From Climacium dendroides (taxonomy: Eukaryota > Streptophyta > Bryopsida > Hypnales > Climaciaceae): a stretch of DNA of 64,000 nt. How positions within the stretch are numbered: the first letter of the stretch is position 1; every line of letters begins with the position of its first letter. This document shows positions 27,301 through 39,600 of the stretch, piece after piece. The stretch covers positions 32,816,001 through 32,880,000 of the forward strand of contig OX467086.1 of assembly GCA_950106755.1 (NCBI GenBank), in the 5' to 3' direction. The position numbers and the translations under genes are program-made. The notes beneath the pieces were generated by a model. That model was not told where the DNA came from, did no database searches, and was given only the letters and a program-made list of their open reading frames with translations.

Positions 27301-28400
27301 AATGCAGACGCTAACCTCTCTATGCAGGATACATGACTCTTCATGTCACCAGAGGCCAGAGTGATCTGCCTCGCATTCTTACAAGCTTCTGCAAACTTCT
27401 CAAACTCTCCAGACGCTTCATGAAGATCCATGAGTACCTGTAGTATAGAAGATGCCAGATCCGTCAGATACAATCTTTCCACGACTAGCCCTATAAACTA
27501 CAACTTATTTAAGAAATCCATGCCCCAAAGCCTATGCAGGCATTATCAACACTACATCGATCAGCTGACGACCACAAACAGAATTACTATATTTCCGAAT
27601 TAACGAACGGGTAGTACTGCTGCGTAATAAAATTTATATCCATATCAACGATGAACAAAAAGAAGTAAATCACGACGTGCCTCTTGGTTGCCATAATGGA
27701 GATTAAACAATCAGACTTTCTAAAATCTTCAACCTTAAATCCAGAATTGCAATGCTGAGCAACCTGTGCAACTCTTTCGAACAGAAACCCTAGGATGCGA
27801 CCTCTGAAGTTACATTCTGACATTAAATCCGGAGTATGAAACCATATGGCCATGCAGCTGCTTTCCGTGCTGGAGTGGTCTAACTAAACCCTAAATTTGT
27901 GAGTGGCACTTTCCACTGGTGCATTGTGTGTTCTCCAGTAATTTTCTGGTTAAATCAGGAGCTCGAGTTTAATTCATGGAACATACAAAAATTGAATTGC
28001 AAAATGATCTAATGAGCAATAAAATCAGCAAAGGATTCGGCAATACCCAAGGCCTTCTTTCAAGTGTGAAGATGCTGTAAAAGGTAGTCCATACTTTGGA
28101 AGCCACTGGCGACTAAAAGAGCGAAAATTTTACAAGAAATTTTACGAGGCTGATTCCGCTTACCAGCCAAGCCGGAAGAGCCGACCTATCCGTCTCCACA
28201 GCTTTGCGAAGAGCCGCCTGGGCTTGCGGGAAGTGATTCGTACCCTGGAGCGCTCTGGCCAAGAGCACGTAAGCGCCATAGCTTGATCGGTCCTGTTTCA
28301 AGACCTGCTTACAACACTTCACGACCTCGGGATAATTCTTCTGCTCCAAGGCTTGCTCGGCTGCTCGCAGCACCGCAGCTTGGTTAATAGCGTCCACCAT
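18346..28400 (-). CDS. SKI3/TTC37-like tetratricopeptide protein, SKI complex subunit
   Basis: SKI3 is the TPR scaffold of the cytoplasmic SKI2-SKI3-SKI8 complex, which feeds mRNA to the exosome for 3'-5' decay. The ATG at 28400 gives MVDAINQAAVLRAAEQALEQ and the first TPR units. I traced 27 exons with GT-AG borders and agreeing phases. Upper limits are 28400, 27437, 26851, 26277, 26130, 25822, 25358, 25000, 24610, 24227, 24014, 23867, 23658, 23389, 23094, 22712, 22413, 22125, 21925, 21697, 21311, 20921, 20383, 20078, 19621, 18893 and 18509. The stop is at 18346-18348. The sum is 1615 codons, so about 1614 aa, nearer to animal TTC37 (about 1560) than to Arabidopsis SKI3 as I recall it (about 1170). 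TPR signatures recur throughout (for example YLGHYYNQIAGDTRRAARSY near 24900). The end KNPVCSRYWAAIH is typical of the family. Intron 1 (727 bp) could hide a small exon. The gene fills the palindrome spacer. Confidence 0.88.
22783..22813. repeat. (TGG)n microsatellite in a SKI3 intron
   Basis: About ten TGG-type triplets with one TAG interruption, within the intron between the SKI3 exons that begin at 23094 and 22712. Confidence 0.9.
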
Positions 28401-28860
28401 CCTTCCTCTGCCTTACAATTCTCCCAAGCTCCTCTCATCAACCACGGAATGATACAATATGTGCGCAGTAGACAAAAAAAGATTGGAGACAGCGAAGAAT
28501 TGGTATTCGAAAATCATTCGAAAACGCTGATGAAATTGAAGAAAAACGATTTGCCGATCGGAGCTGCGTCGGGCCTCCTGCGCAGCAATCGCTGCAACGA
28601 TACTCTTCCCTTCACCAGAAACTGGAGCTTCGAGCATCTCCACGAGCGCGGCAAAGCTTCATCACATCAAAAGGAAATGGAAAATGTAAGAACTGAGCTC
28701 TTCATTCCCACCTATGGAGAAATTTCAAAATTAGCATGTAAAAATTAATTTGTATTTTGGTGGTGGTTATTTCTACATTTTTTTTTTTTTTTTTTCATTT
28801 CCTATCTATTTTTACATATGAATTTATATTTTTCATTTTTTTATCACATGAGGTAAATAA
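28401..28860. other. SKI3 upstream region with poly-T run
   Basis: The region holds the presumed SKI3 promoter and 5' UTR. A poly-T run lies at about 28778-28795. No telo-box or other clear motif was recognised. A plus-strand open frame here is the shadow of SKI3 exon 1 and its flank. Confidence 0.35.
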
Positions 28861-28862
28861 TA

Positions 28863-29422
28863 CTCCTTCTATCCCAAAATGTTCTTCTAGTTGGGCAAAA
28901 TGTTTAAGATTAAGGCTAAAAATATTGTTATTTTAACACATTTTGAATTACAAGTAGAGTTTGGTGCATTTTTGTTGTCCCTAAACTTCGAGTTTCAGAG
29001 TCCTTTCAAAGTATACTTTCCCAATACTAAAAAAATAAATTTGGAGGGCATTTTCAATTGTTGAGTGTGAGATTGTCATGTTTTGGCTAGTTAATATATA
29101 TGCAACTAGGACTATGTGCATACCTTTGTTCCACCTCCCCCAAAGGCCTAGAGTTCCATTTTTTTCAATTGGGCAACATTCAACGAGATGCAAAAAACAA
29201 GAATAAACAATGTTGATTGACCCCTTTAGTGATTTCATTTGTCTTTCAATAAATGATTGTACAGATGAAGGAAAAAATATCACTGAGAGCTACTTTGTTG
29301 GTCTCAAATAACAATCACAAGCTGAATTTGATCAATTTACAAAATCACAACATGTAACCAATTGATCATTTTAGAACAAAAACACCAAGGGGAACCAAAA
29401 GATCATTTGGACATGGAGGGAA
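28863..29422. mobile_element. Stowaway-like MITE (degenerate)
   Basis: The left end TA-CTCCTTCTATCCCAAAATG and the right end (reverse complement TA-TTCCCTCCATGTCCAAATG) are imperfect inverted repeats. They are of the CTCCCTCYGTCCC type known for Stowaway/Tc1-mariner MITEs, each flanked by TA. The 560-bp interior is non-coding. Similarity between the ends is only moderate. Confidence 0.5.
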
Positions 29423-32400
29423 TAAATCTTATCTTTTCTTTGGGGGTGATAGAAGGCCCTCGTCATCATAAACATGAGTCTTATTGTTATGTGGATAGGC
29501 CAATCTAAATTGTAGACCATTACTAGTATTAAGGGTTACGATACTATAGGATTAAAGAGGTGGTTAGAACAAGTACTTTGCAATAAAAAAAGGCTTGTAG
29601 CACTTGTAGTTTAGTACTTATGGCTTCATTGGTTTTACATTAGACATTCACTAGTACAAACAATGAGACTTAATTTTAAGGCAAAATTTTGTATCATATT
29701 GGATTTCACTTAGTGAAATGAAAAAAAAAACTAAACTTTTGAGTTGGTCTCATTACATACATACATATTAATGATGTAATATCCTTAGAATAAATTAATA
29801 AATAGATGGAGAAATAGTGATTAAGGAGAAGTAATCCTAACATAGCCCCTTTTATACCTCTCAAAAATTTTAAGAACTTATTATTAACATTAGTAAAAAG
29901 AGATTTAAATTTTGAATTTAAATTCAATGACATAATCTATGTTTGTTGTAGTTAAAAGTGGATAGTTAAAGAATTTATACAAAATTAACCAATTACAAAT
30001 ATTAGAAAATTCTTACATTCATCCCCAAAAGATCCTAATTGGAATTTTAAAGGATTCATTTCTTCTTCAACCATAATTACAAGGTGGATTTTCTATTTAT
30101 TCAACCCTTGAAATCTATTATGGTATTTGCCAACCAATTAAGGTTGCTATTTTGTGAGCATGTGAGCATAAACTTGTGAGTTTATAAACTTGTGAGCATA
30201 CAACTTTTTTGAATGAAGACCTATGACTGTGCATATTAAAATACTAGAAAATTACAATATAATTGAAATAATGAATTAATCTTTTTCATTCAGTCAATAA
30301 ATGGAAAGTATAAGGAATTAGATGCTGATCAATGTTCTCTCATAGCTTGGAATCTTTCGAGGACAATGGAGGTAACCAACCCTTCAATTTTGATGTGTGG
30401 GTTGGCGGATTTAATCAAATTTTAGAAAAGACAATTTGGTGAAGAGAGATTGATTCTATACAAAAAGAACTTAGTCACACTAAATTTTATTTTGGTTAAT
30501 CATTGTCGTGTAGCATTATCGGTCTTCTTTGGAACAATGGGAGGGTACTAGCATTTCCCTCTTGATCTACAAGTTGATAGGATTTCAATATACGTGGAAA
30601 AAGCCTAGCCACACCAAATTTCATTTTTGTTGACTACCATCTTGTAGCAATGTAGGTCTTTTTGGAGCCAATAGGGGTACTTGCACCTCTATTTTGATGT
30701 GTTAGTAATCGTACTTGGAAGAAAATATTCGGTTGATAAGGGTTATTTTTGTAAGGAATGAACTTAATTACACCAAATTGTTGATTAGTTGATCATTGTC
30801 CTCATGTGGGACCTTCCAAGGGATCTAAGTTTTCTATGTTGATCTAATGCTTGTTCAATTTATCATTAATTCACTGTCTTCTTGCTGCTTGGGACCTCTC
30901 AACACTAAAATGATGATCAAGCACTTGTTGTCCTCATTTGCTATTTGTTGAACTTTGCTAGATTTTAACAAAAAAAAATTGGTGTTTGAGATTGTTTCAA
31001 AATAGAATGAGGTTGTTTCATTCACATTGAGATTTTTATGATGTTGCTTGGGACCTCTTGGCTCCGAGAAGAGCCTCTAGTCACAGACAAAAAAAACTTT
31101 TTGTCTAGAACATCTTGAAAGAGCACCAATCTGAGCTTGACTCAACTTTTTGTTTTTTCAATTGTAGACATGTGTGTTTTGTGTAAGATTGAACTAGATT
31201 ATAGCATTCCATCACAATTTTATGGGGAAGCTAATAGTTTAGGCTAAACCAGTATGTTATAATCTCCATAGTATATAATCACAAAAATATAACATAGAAA
31301 ACTAACCCATCATTAATGTATGAAAATAATATATAAAGTAATAAGAATAGACATGTTTTCAAAGTAAAACATATGTCCATAGAAAAGCAATGATTCCTAC
31401 TCATTTGAAAAATGACTCAAAATATTGTTAAAAATTCTAAGGCAATTTTCAATCAATGACTTATAAGAAGCATAAACAAAACACATACACTATATACACT
31501 TTTTTTCCTTTTTATAGGAGCATAGGATAGAAATTCAATATGAAACCTCTAAGCATCTTTAAGAGGATTGGGGCCTCACCTATGCCCATCCCCAAAACAC
31601 ATCACAAACGTGAGTTAGTGAGGATACACCAAGTGTCTTCAACTCAAGATCATTTGCTATAGTTTGTCACAAGAAAAAAATACAGAACTCCATAGAAAAA
31701 AAATTTGTATGCCTACAAACATTTCCAACAACATCAAAAATAAAAGACTTGGTTGCTAGAAGACAACTAAGTAGTCATATTTGTGATTCTTCAATTCCTA
31801 ATATAGCTACCAAGCCAAAGAAGTGGAAGCATTCACTCAGTAAGAAATTCAAAATAGGTAGCCCAACAGAGCTAAACTTTTACCAATGTAGAAACAAAAT
31901 GGTAGTGTTTATGTAATCAAAAATTGCTTAGTGGTATTAACACAAAGGAAAACCTGGCCTAAGAGAAGGAGTAGAAAGATGGATACAAAGGCCAATCATT
32001 ACAAGGCCGAACACATCAAAACCATATGGAGGTATGTTGATGTGATAATGGAACTTAATTATATACTAACCAATGCAACCTTGAATAAGTGGCCCCATAA
32101 ACAATTATTTAAGCTTATGTATGTCTAAATCAATCCATATGTGATATGGTTGATATATGATGGTATTATCTATAGAAATATTTGGTGGCTAATTAAAGGA
32201 CCAATAGAAGTAGGTAATTAGTCATTTAATAGTTAGAATGCAATTGCTCCAATTGGCAATTTTTTGGTATGACTAATTACCTACCATAAGAGGTAGTATA
32301 GTAACAATTTATTCAGTGGAAATTTCAGCATAATATGTTGAAATAAATGTCTCCAAAGTAATAAAGTGAAAACATCTTATTGAAAAAATAGGATGTGTAA

Positions 32401-33091
32401 TATATTGCGGGAAGGCTAAGATGATTTGTGATAATAAGCAAATCCAAATATATTTCAATTGAATCTTCTAAGCCAGGAAAGACATAAGAAATAAAGAATT
32501 AGCCTATTAGCTATGTTATATGAAGTTGTATTGGATATTTATTTTAAGTTAATATTATGACAATAGGCTTGAATAGAGTATCTAAAAAAAAAAAAAATTC
32601 TTGGGGGTTGGAATCGACCGCAAAGTAAACTATCCCCTTTATGGATAATGAGATGAATTTCTCATACAATTAATAAATGTAATTTCATCTAACCAAGTAT
32701 GAAAATGATAAACTATGTATTTCTATCCTAATTTGAAAGACTTCACATTTAGGTTACACATTTTGCTTTAAAAGCATTAATTATTTTTTAGAACTATCAT
32801 TGTAATTCAATAGAATATTCTATACAATTGTATTTCCATTTCCATTCAACTTTCACATCAATTGAGTTCTTCATCTTCGTAATGTATACTTCCAATATTC
32901 TAAACAATATTGAAAATTATAATTTTCATCTAAATTTTACATAACCACAGTAATAGGATTACAATAATAGATCCATAGTAGTATATACTAAAATTTACCA
33001 AAATAACAAAATTTGACTAATTTTTAAATATAATCTATTTTTAAATATATTGTTGAATTTTCTAATGTTTTTTCAAATTTCTAAGCTCAAC
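29423..33091. other. AT-rich spacer part, no gene seen
   Basis: No conserved frame was found. It contains a GTGAGCAT-rich short repeat near 30153-30200, also found at the inner ends of both duplication arms. Near-duplicate phrases occur at about 30420-30800 (blocks resembling 'aagaacttagtcacaccaaatt'), suggesting decayed local tandem repeats. Confidence 0.4.
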
Positions 33092-33199
33092 GCTCACACA
33101 ATCCCTTCTCCCCACTTATAGGCTCATGCTCACATGCTCACAAAATAGGATCATTGGCCAACTAATTCCAAATCTTTGGGTGTGCTAACAAAATAAACA

Positions 33200-33938
33200 T
33201 TAACCCCTAATGGTAAAAACTGTAATTTTTTGGCAACATAGTGATTTTGGGTAGCTCACTACAAACAAAATTTTATTTTTTCTTGCTGAAATTTTCACAC
33301 AACATTTTCCTAAAGAATAGCTTCATGGTTTAACAATTTTTATAACTTTTGACAACATGGTGAAAAAGTTATTGCATGATATGTCATTTTTATTACTCGG
33401 CGGGTAGTTTGGGCAACTAAAAAACTTCTTTAAAAATCACTCTTAAAAAAAATAAAAATTTGAAATTGGTTCTCTAGATTTATATATAAATGGGAAGCTT
33501 TGAATCATTCCATTTTGATTAATGAGATGAAAGTTATGAGGAGATTTAATTTGTGGGTAAGTATGGAGTCTTTGAAAACCATAACTACTTGCAAACTAAA
33601 TCCCCTCACAACTTTCATCTCATTAATCAAAATAAAATGATTCAAAGCTTCCCACTTATATATAAATTCAGAGATCCAATTTCGAATTTTTTTAAAGTGA
33701 TTTTTAAAGAAGATTTTTGAGCTTCTCAAGTTGCCCGCCAAGCAATGAAAAGGACATACTGTGCAATAACTTTTTAACCATGTAGTCAAAATTTAAGAAA
33801 GTTGTCAAGCCTTGATGGTACTCTTTGGAAAAATGTTGTGTGAAAATTTCAGCAAAAGAGAATAAAAATTCCGTTCATATTGAGTTGCCCAAAACTACTA
33901 TGTTGCCAAAAAACGCAATTTAGTGCTTTAGAAGTTAA
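33200..33938. mobile_element. Fold-back element, right-arm copy
   Basis: This is the 739-bp mirror copy of 17329-18067, again with halves that are inverted repeats of each other. It begins TTAACCCCTAATGG and ends GCTTTAGAAGTTAA. It occupies the equivalent position in the duplication, so the insertion predates the duplication. Many substitutions separate the two copies. Confidence 0.75.
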
Positions 33939-35443
33939 TTGTTTTATATTCCAATTTACTAATCATAAAAAATATAGTAGTATTTGGCAAAGTTATTAAA
34001 CCCCCAAAATAAACAAATTTTCATCATATCAAAAGAAAGTTCAAAAGTAGATTCACACATTGATTGCTCACTTTGCTCATCAAAAGTGGATCCAAGATCT
34101 TGGTGAGTTTCAAAGTAAGCATTTAGATACACCTACGACAATAGTGAGTGCAATGTTTGATGGGTTCCATGACTTCAAGCTAATTTACAAATATTCCATG
34201 ACTTCAAGCAAGCTATATTGAAAACTTGAGCTTGCAAGTTTAGCATTAGCCAAAAATGTGGTTCTTCTTAGGTCAAAAATGAACATCTTGCAACTAGCTT
34301 GAAGTCATGGAATATTTGTAAACTTCACATGAACATGACATCTCTTGGTTTCATGCACACTAGAATGAGGTTTGATATCTTTGTACTTGGTCATGGATTC
34401 TTAATCGAGAGACAATCATGGTAGATGTCGACTGAGGAGCTTGGAGTCAGACATCACACAACACTCAATTGACATGAATTTGAATATCTTATCTGAACAC
34501 GCAATCATTTAGCTATTGCATGATCCGCACAACCAAGAGTGGCAACCACAATGTATCCACCACCACCTACCAATGGAAATTGTAGGCTACTAGAGTCCAA
34601 ATTGCTGGGAAAGTTTAGGTTTTTCTTGTTGGACGGACACTTGTTACAACAAGGGGCACCTCACAACCACATACTATTGATTTGACAATGTCACCTGCTA
34701 CTAATTGCACTCCCCCAACTATTGCCCAACTAGAAAACTATCAACTAGAAACATAACAACATTGTCTCGGAGATTAAACAAACCCCAAAGAAGAAAATCA
34801 GATAAAAACATTGTCTCAGAGATTCAACAAACCCAGAAAAAAAAATTGTTCACAAGGAATGGTTGGGTATTTTGTCATGTGTTAATGCACATGGGTTCAT
34901 TACGCATTTCTATGAAAAATGTTTGAGAAGAATGTGTACTATGATATGACAATAGTACTATAGATAACTATGGCAATGTACTCCAAGGCATAGATGACGA
35001 GGTAGGGGATGAACATAGATATCTCATTTTTTGAAATCATTAGAGAGTTGTATCCAAATTCTTCTACAAATCTACACCTTTTCATATTCGAAAGGCATCT
35101 ACGGGCACAATTCATTCATCACACTCATCTACAAAAGAGTATGGTTTAGATGTATTTGACATTATTACATCATACTTTCCATCAACTTCAACTATTGTAT
35201 GTAAGCATACTTCAACCATTCAACTGCATGTTCTTTGGTACAAAGATGCAAGAACACTATATAATATAATCAAGGTTAGGTTGCTAAAAAGGACAATTTG
35301 ATCCATTCACTCTCTTTTGTCATTCAAAGAGAGAAAAGTATTCACATTACCATATATTCAGCTTAGATTCATTATGTCCTGAAAAAATCATTTCATTTAA
35401 AAGAAATTTTTTTTTGTTAAACTTCCATTTGTTAACTCCATTT

Positions 35444-35612
35444 AGGATTTCTATTTCGTTAGATCCATTCAGGATTTCTATTTCGTTAACTCCATTCAGG
35501 ATTTCTATTTCGTTAACTCCATTCAGGATTTCTATTTCGATAACTCCATTCAGGATTTCTATTTCGTTAACTCCATTCAGGATTTCTATTTCGTTAACTC
35601 CATTTAGGATTT
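35444..35612. repeat. 27-bp minisatellite, about 7 copies, right arm only
   Basis: AGGATTTCTATTTCGTTA-type units start at 35444, 35471, 35498, 35525, 35552, 35579 and 35606, exactly 27 bp apart. The equivalent place in the left arm (about 14984-15032) has roughly two degenerate units. The open frames over it (repeated TPFRISISL) are artefacts of a repeat length divisible by three. Confidence 0.93.
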
Positions 35613-35860
35613 TTTTAAAGTTTGTTTCACAAAGAATGGAATATGACACGACCTTTCATAGGATTCAGGAAATTCTGTAGCGTCTTGAAATTGTAGCAGC
35701 TTGAAATTGTAGCAGCTTGAAATTCAGCACTCAGACCTTTATTATTTATTATTAATCACAGTTTTCTGAATACTCATAGCTAGGACTACATTATTAATCA
35801 CAATTTTCCTAGTACTCATAGCTTCGCTTCAAAGTCTTTTGAGGATACCAACTTAATTCA

Positions 35861-36077
35861 TTAACCCTCAAACATCTAGGCAGACATTTTGCATCCAATG
35901 GATTCTCCATGGAGGAGAGAAGTGCAACTATTCATCCTCCAAATTTAAAGGAAAAGGGAACGTCCTCTACAATAGCTTGTCCCCAAACGAGTGCTTTTTC
36001 ATTTTCTAAAGCCAACATTTCACACGGTATTTAAACATATGATTTCCACGGTGACCGGCTCGTCGTCTAAGGGTTAA
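35861..36077. mobile_element. TTAA-ended element, right-arm copy (217 bp)
   Basis: It begins TTAACCCTCAAACATC and ends GTCGTCTAAGGGTTAA. It is the mirror partner of 13881-14797 but lacks about 710 internal bp. The edge of the identical core (36064) falls 14 bp inside this element. Confidence 0.55.
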
Positions 36078-36670
36078 TACCTTCTGCAATATTCAATTAT
36101 GACAGCTACACAACACTTGGGGATGAACAAATTTCCAATCAACCAAGAAATCATGCCAAGATATCTGGGTCACTAGAAAAGCCTTGGCCAGGATGAGCAT
36201 TCTCGACTGCTTTATACTTTGCACGTCCCGTTCGCCAGTGCGAAACGAAACCGCCTTCTGGCGTCCAGCTCATCCCCAAACCCTCTTTCACAAGGCACCA
36301 AATTGACGACGAAAATGAACATAATCAAACCAACACGAACCCACCTCCAAATGAGAGAAAAGGCCAAATTAACATTGGAAAGGAAAGTTCACCGCCAGAC
36401 CGTGTCCATGAAAACCTCAACCACGAAACATAGACCATGAACCAGGACTGAGAGAACTAACGTTCATGAGTCAAAAGATAGTATCTAAACAGGGAGGACG
36501 AAGCCACAAGATCTAACAATGGACTCCACTCCAACACTGCTCTGCTCAGCTCCACACCCAAGCGCAATGTGCCTTACAAGCACACCACAACAAGAAAAGA
36601 AAATCGCTGAATATATCCTACAAGTCTCGCTGGTTGGACTATCGCGCTCCAAAGCACGCACTGTCAAAAT

Positions 36671-39600
36671 TTACCAACGATCGGGACGCTCCTCTGCAGG
36701 TCGACCACTCCCAACAGCAGGACGCTGACCTGGAGGCCGGCCGGCGCTAAACCGAGGGGGAGCATAAGCTCCAGGCCGAGGAGGCTCGTACGCATCTCCC
36801 CGCGCACCCGGAGCTTCATAAGCAGCACGCCGGACTGGAGGCTGATAGGCGCCCGGGGGGGGACCATCGGGGTCGCCCTGGCGGGGGCGAGGCGGCTGAT
36901 AGCGGTTCGAAGGAGGAGGAGGAGCGTCACCCTCGCCTTCCACCTGCCGATCCGTTTCCCTGGACGGAGCGAAGCCGCCTCGGCCGAACAGAGGCCGACG
37001 TTCCTCCAGATGCGGACGAACGTCTCGGCGGTCACGGTCATCGCGCCGCAAATCCTCACCACTCTCCATCTTCTTGCGAAGGGAGGGCGGGATGAACTTA
37101 CCAGGCTTGTCATCAAGCCTGGCACGCAAAGCCTCCTCCCTCTCGCGCTTCTCTCTCTCCTCGGCTGCGATCTCGGCCTGACGTTGCTTCGCAGCCATTT
37201 CCTCCAATTTGGCACGACGCTCGGCTTCTTCCTTGCGTTTGCGCTCTTCCTCTGAAAAAAGAAAAAAGCAGTTCATCAACAGGGACTCTACCCAAAATAG
37301 AAATCAAAAAATTTCACGCCACTCTTCATGTGAACTCACTGCGATACCCTTTGTAATCCTCGCGAATTGAAGAGTAAAACAACACCATGTTCACATTCCA
37401 ACAATGTCATCATTTCCATAACCACTTCCTAGAGTTCTTGCTTTGGAATGATGGACCAACAAACCACTGATGCTCTGGAAACACATCTCATTTCCAATGG
37501 GAACCAGAACTTTCTACACAAGGAAATTCCAACCACTTCGCAGACTCTCCCCGTTGGAGTTGCAGAAAATCATGTGCAGTACGTACATATACTCGAAAAT
37601 TGTAGAGGATCACCACATTGCACAAAATAGGAATAACTACAGGTCGTAAGCCTCACGGACAGTGGCAAGGATCCACACAAGCAGAAACGAAATACCCACC
37701 TTCGCGCTTTCGAGCCTCCTCTTCTTCCTGGATCTTCAGAAGACGCTGCTCCTCCAGTCTTTTGAAGTATTCCTTCTTCCGACGGATTTCACGTTCCTGG
37801 GATCTCATAGCCCGCTCCTCAGCGAGCCTTTCCTCACGCAAACGCTTCAACCTCTCAAACTCACCTTTTCGGCGACTCACAACTTGAACTTGGAAAACGT
37901 CCTGAATTTCCAAAAAAAAACGGACAGGCATCACAGTCAGATTCAACAAGAAGACGGCCACTGAGAATGGGGCATACAAAGCATGACCAACGAAGCACAC
38001 CTTGTCTGCGGCCATTCGAATAAGACGGTTCTTCTCAACCACGTCCGTCTCATGCTGCTTCCTGCTCTGCTCAATGGCTTGCTGCAAAAACACAAAAACA
38101 CGAAGGGAGTATTAATATCCTGGAAAAATCAGAAACAAACACAGCTATTCATCCGACGAAGCGCCTGCCGCGAACTCACCTCCTGCTGCTGTTGGTAAAA
38201 GCTCTCGTCATCCCGGAGACGCTTGTGGTAAGCCTCTTCGATCAAGGGTCTCTCCTCCTCCCGCTTGGCACGTTCCAAATGGTCCATAGTCTTCGAGAGC
38301 TTCAGAAGCTTGCGCTCCATCTCCTGACGCTCTTTCATTTGCTCACTCAAAGCCTCCTCCATAAGCAGCTGCTTCGTCAGTTTCGTAACGTCCTGCAATT
38401 CCATCCATCCATTTACTTCAGTCAAACCATTTGACATCCAAACTTCACATCAGAACCCACAGGATTCCATAAAATACAACTACAATAATTACAAACCACG
38501 ACTAAAAAACGATGCAAGCCACGGCGCCACAGCAGTAACGAGCATAAAACGAGAGAAGCAGTCGCTTACTCCGTCCACAGCAACTCCTTTCTTGCCCTTC
38601 TTGCCCTTCCGTTTCTCAGCCTCAGCGAGCAACGCTCGGGCTTCTTCGAGTTCCTTCTCTTCAATCTCTTTGCGAATCCTCGCTTCCTCTCGCCTAGCGG
38701 ACTCGTTCGCCAGCCTCTTAGCCTCAGCTTCTTCGGTCAGACGTTGCTGCTTCAGCCTCTTCGACTCTTCCTCCCTCTCCTATTGGGGATGGGGGAAGAA
38801 AAACATTTCGGGAAACAACATCATTCTTGTGCACATGAGTCCTCAACAGTCGAAGGACAAAACATTCACTCGAACCGGATTCCTAACTGTCGAGATCACC
38901 TAGTGACTGCTGAACAGAGCTAACTTGAAAAAAACAGTGAACTTGGAGGAAGTCTTGCCAGCTGCGACTCAACGAAGTGGAAAAACGAACCATTTCAAGC
39001 ATTTGTCGCTCCTGTTCTTCTTTACGACGCTCGATCAAAACCTTGCGCGCAAGAAGCTTCTTATGTTCCTTCTCGACCACCGCTTGAAGCTCACCGAAAG
39101 GTAATATCTGCTTCGATGGCCTCTCCAAGCTAGGTGGGTGGATCATCAAACAAGCCTTCTTCAACCTCTTCGCAAGAATAGTAAGGTGGTTCTTCACTTT
39201 CTCAGATTCCAAATCCTGACAAAATCCAAAAGACAACAGACAGTCAAAGACTCGATAAAAAAAAAAAAAACCCATTAGAAGTCAATTTGCATGCTGCCCA
39301 ACTCACACACAATAGAAGAATTCGAGAAAAGGAAGGGGGCGACGACTTCACCTGACTGCCGAAGCTCACAACTTCTCGCAAATGATCCACCTTCATTTGC
39401 ACATAATTGTACTTCACGGCCTCCACAATCAACTTCTCCACAGTCGAGAAATCGAAAAAGCTGACCATTCGAGTCAGCTCGGAGATCTTCATGGTGGAAT
39501 AGACTTGGGATGCCTGCATGGCACAAAGCGGGATTGGCAGTTAGTAACAAGGATCTTAAACACAGGCCGTTCCTACCGTGTAGTAGGACAAGCCATCCAC

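Noticed and set aside
28050..28113. A possible extra SKI3 exon in intron 1 (acceptor near 28112, donor near 28044)
   Set aside because: The peptide does not resemble TPR sequence. Joining exon 1 directly to 27437 keeps frame and gives a sensible TPR helix.
35347..35680. Open frames on both strands with repeated TPFRISISL or NGVNEIEIL units
   Set aside because: They are produced by a 27-bp minisatellite whose period is a multiple of three. The left arm has no such frame.
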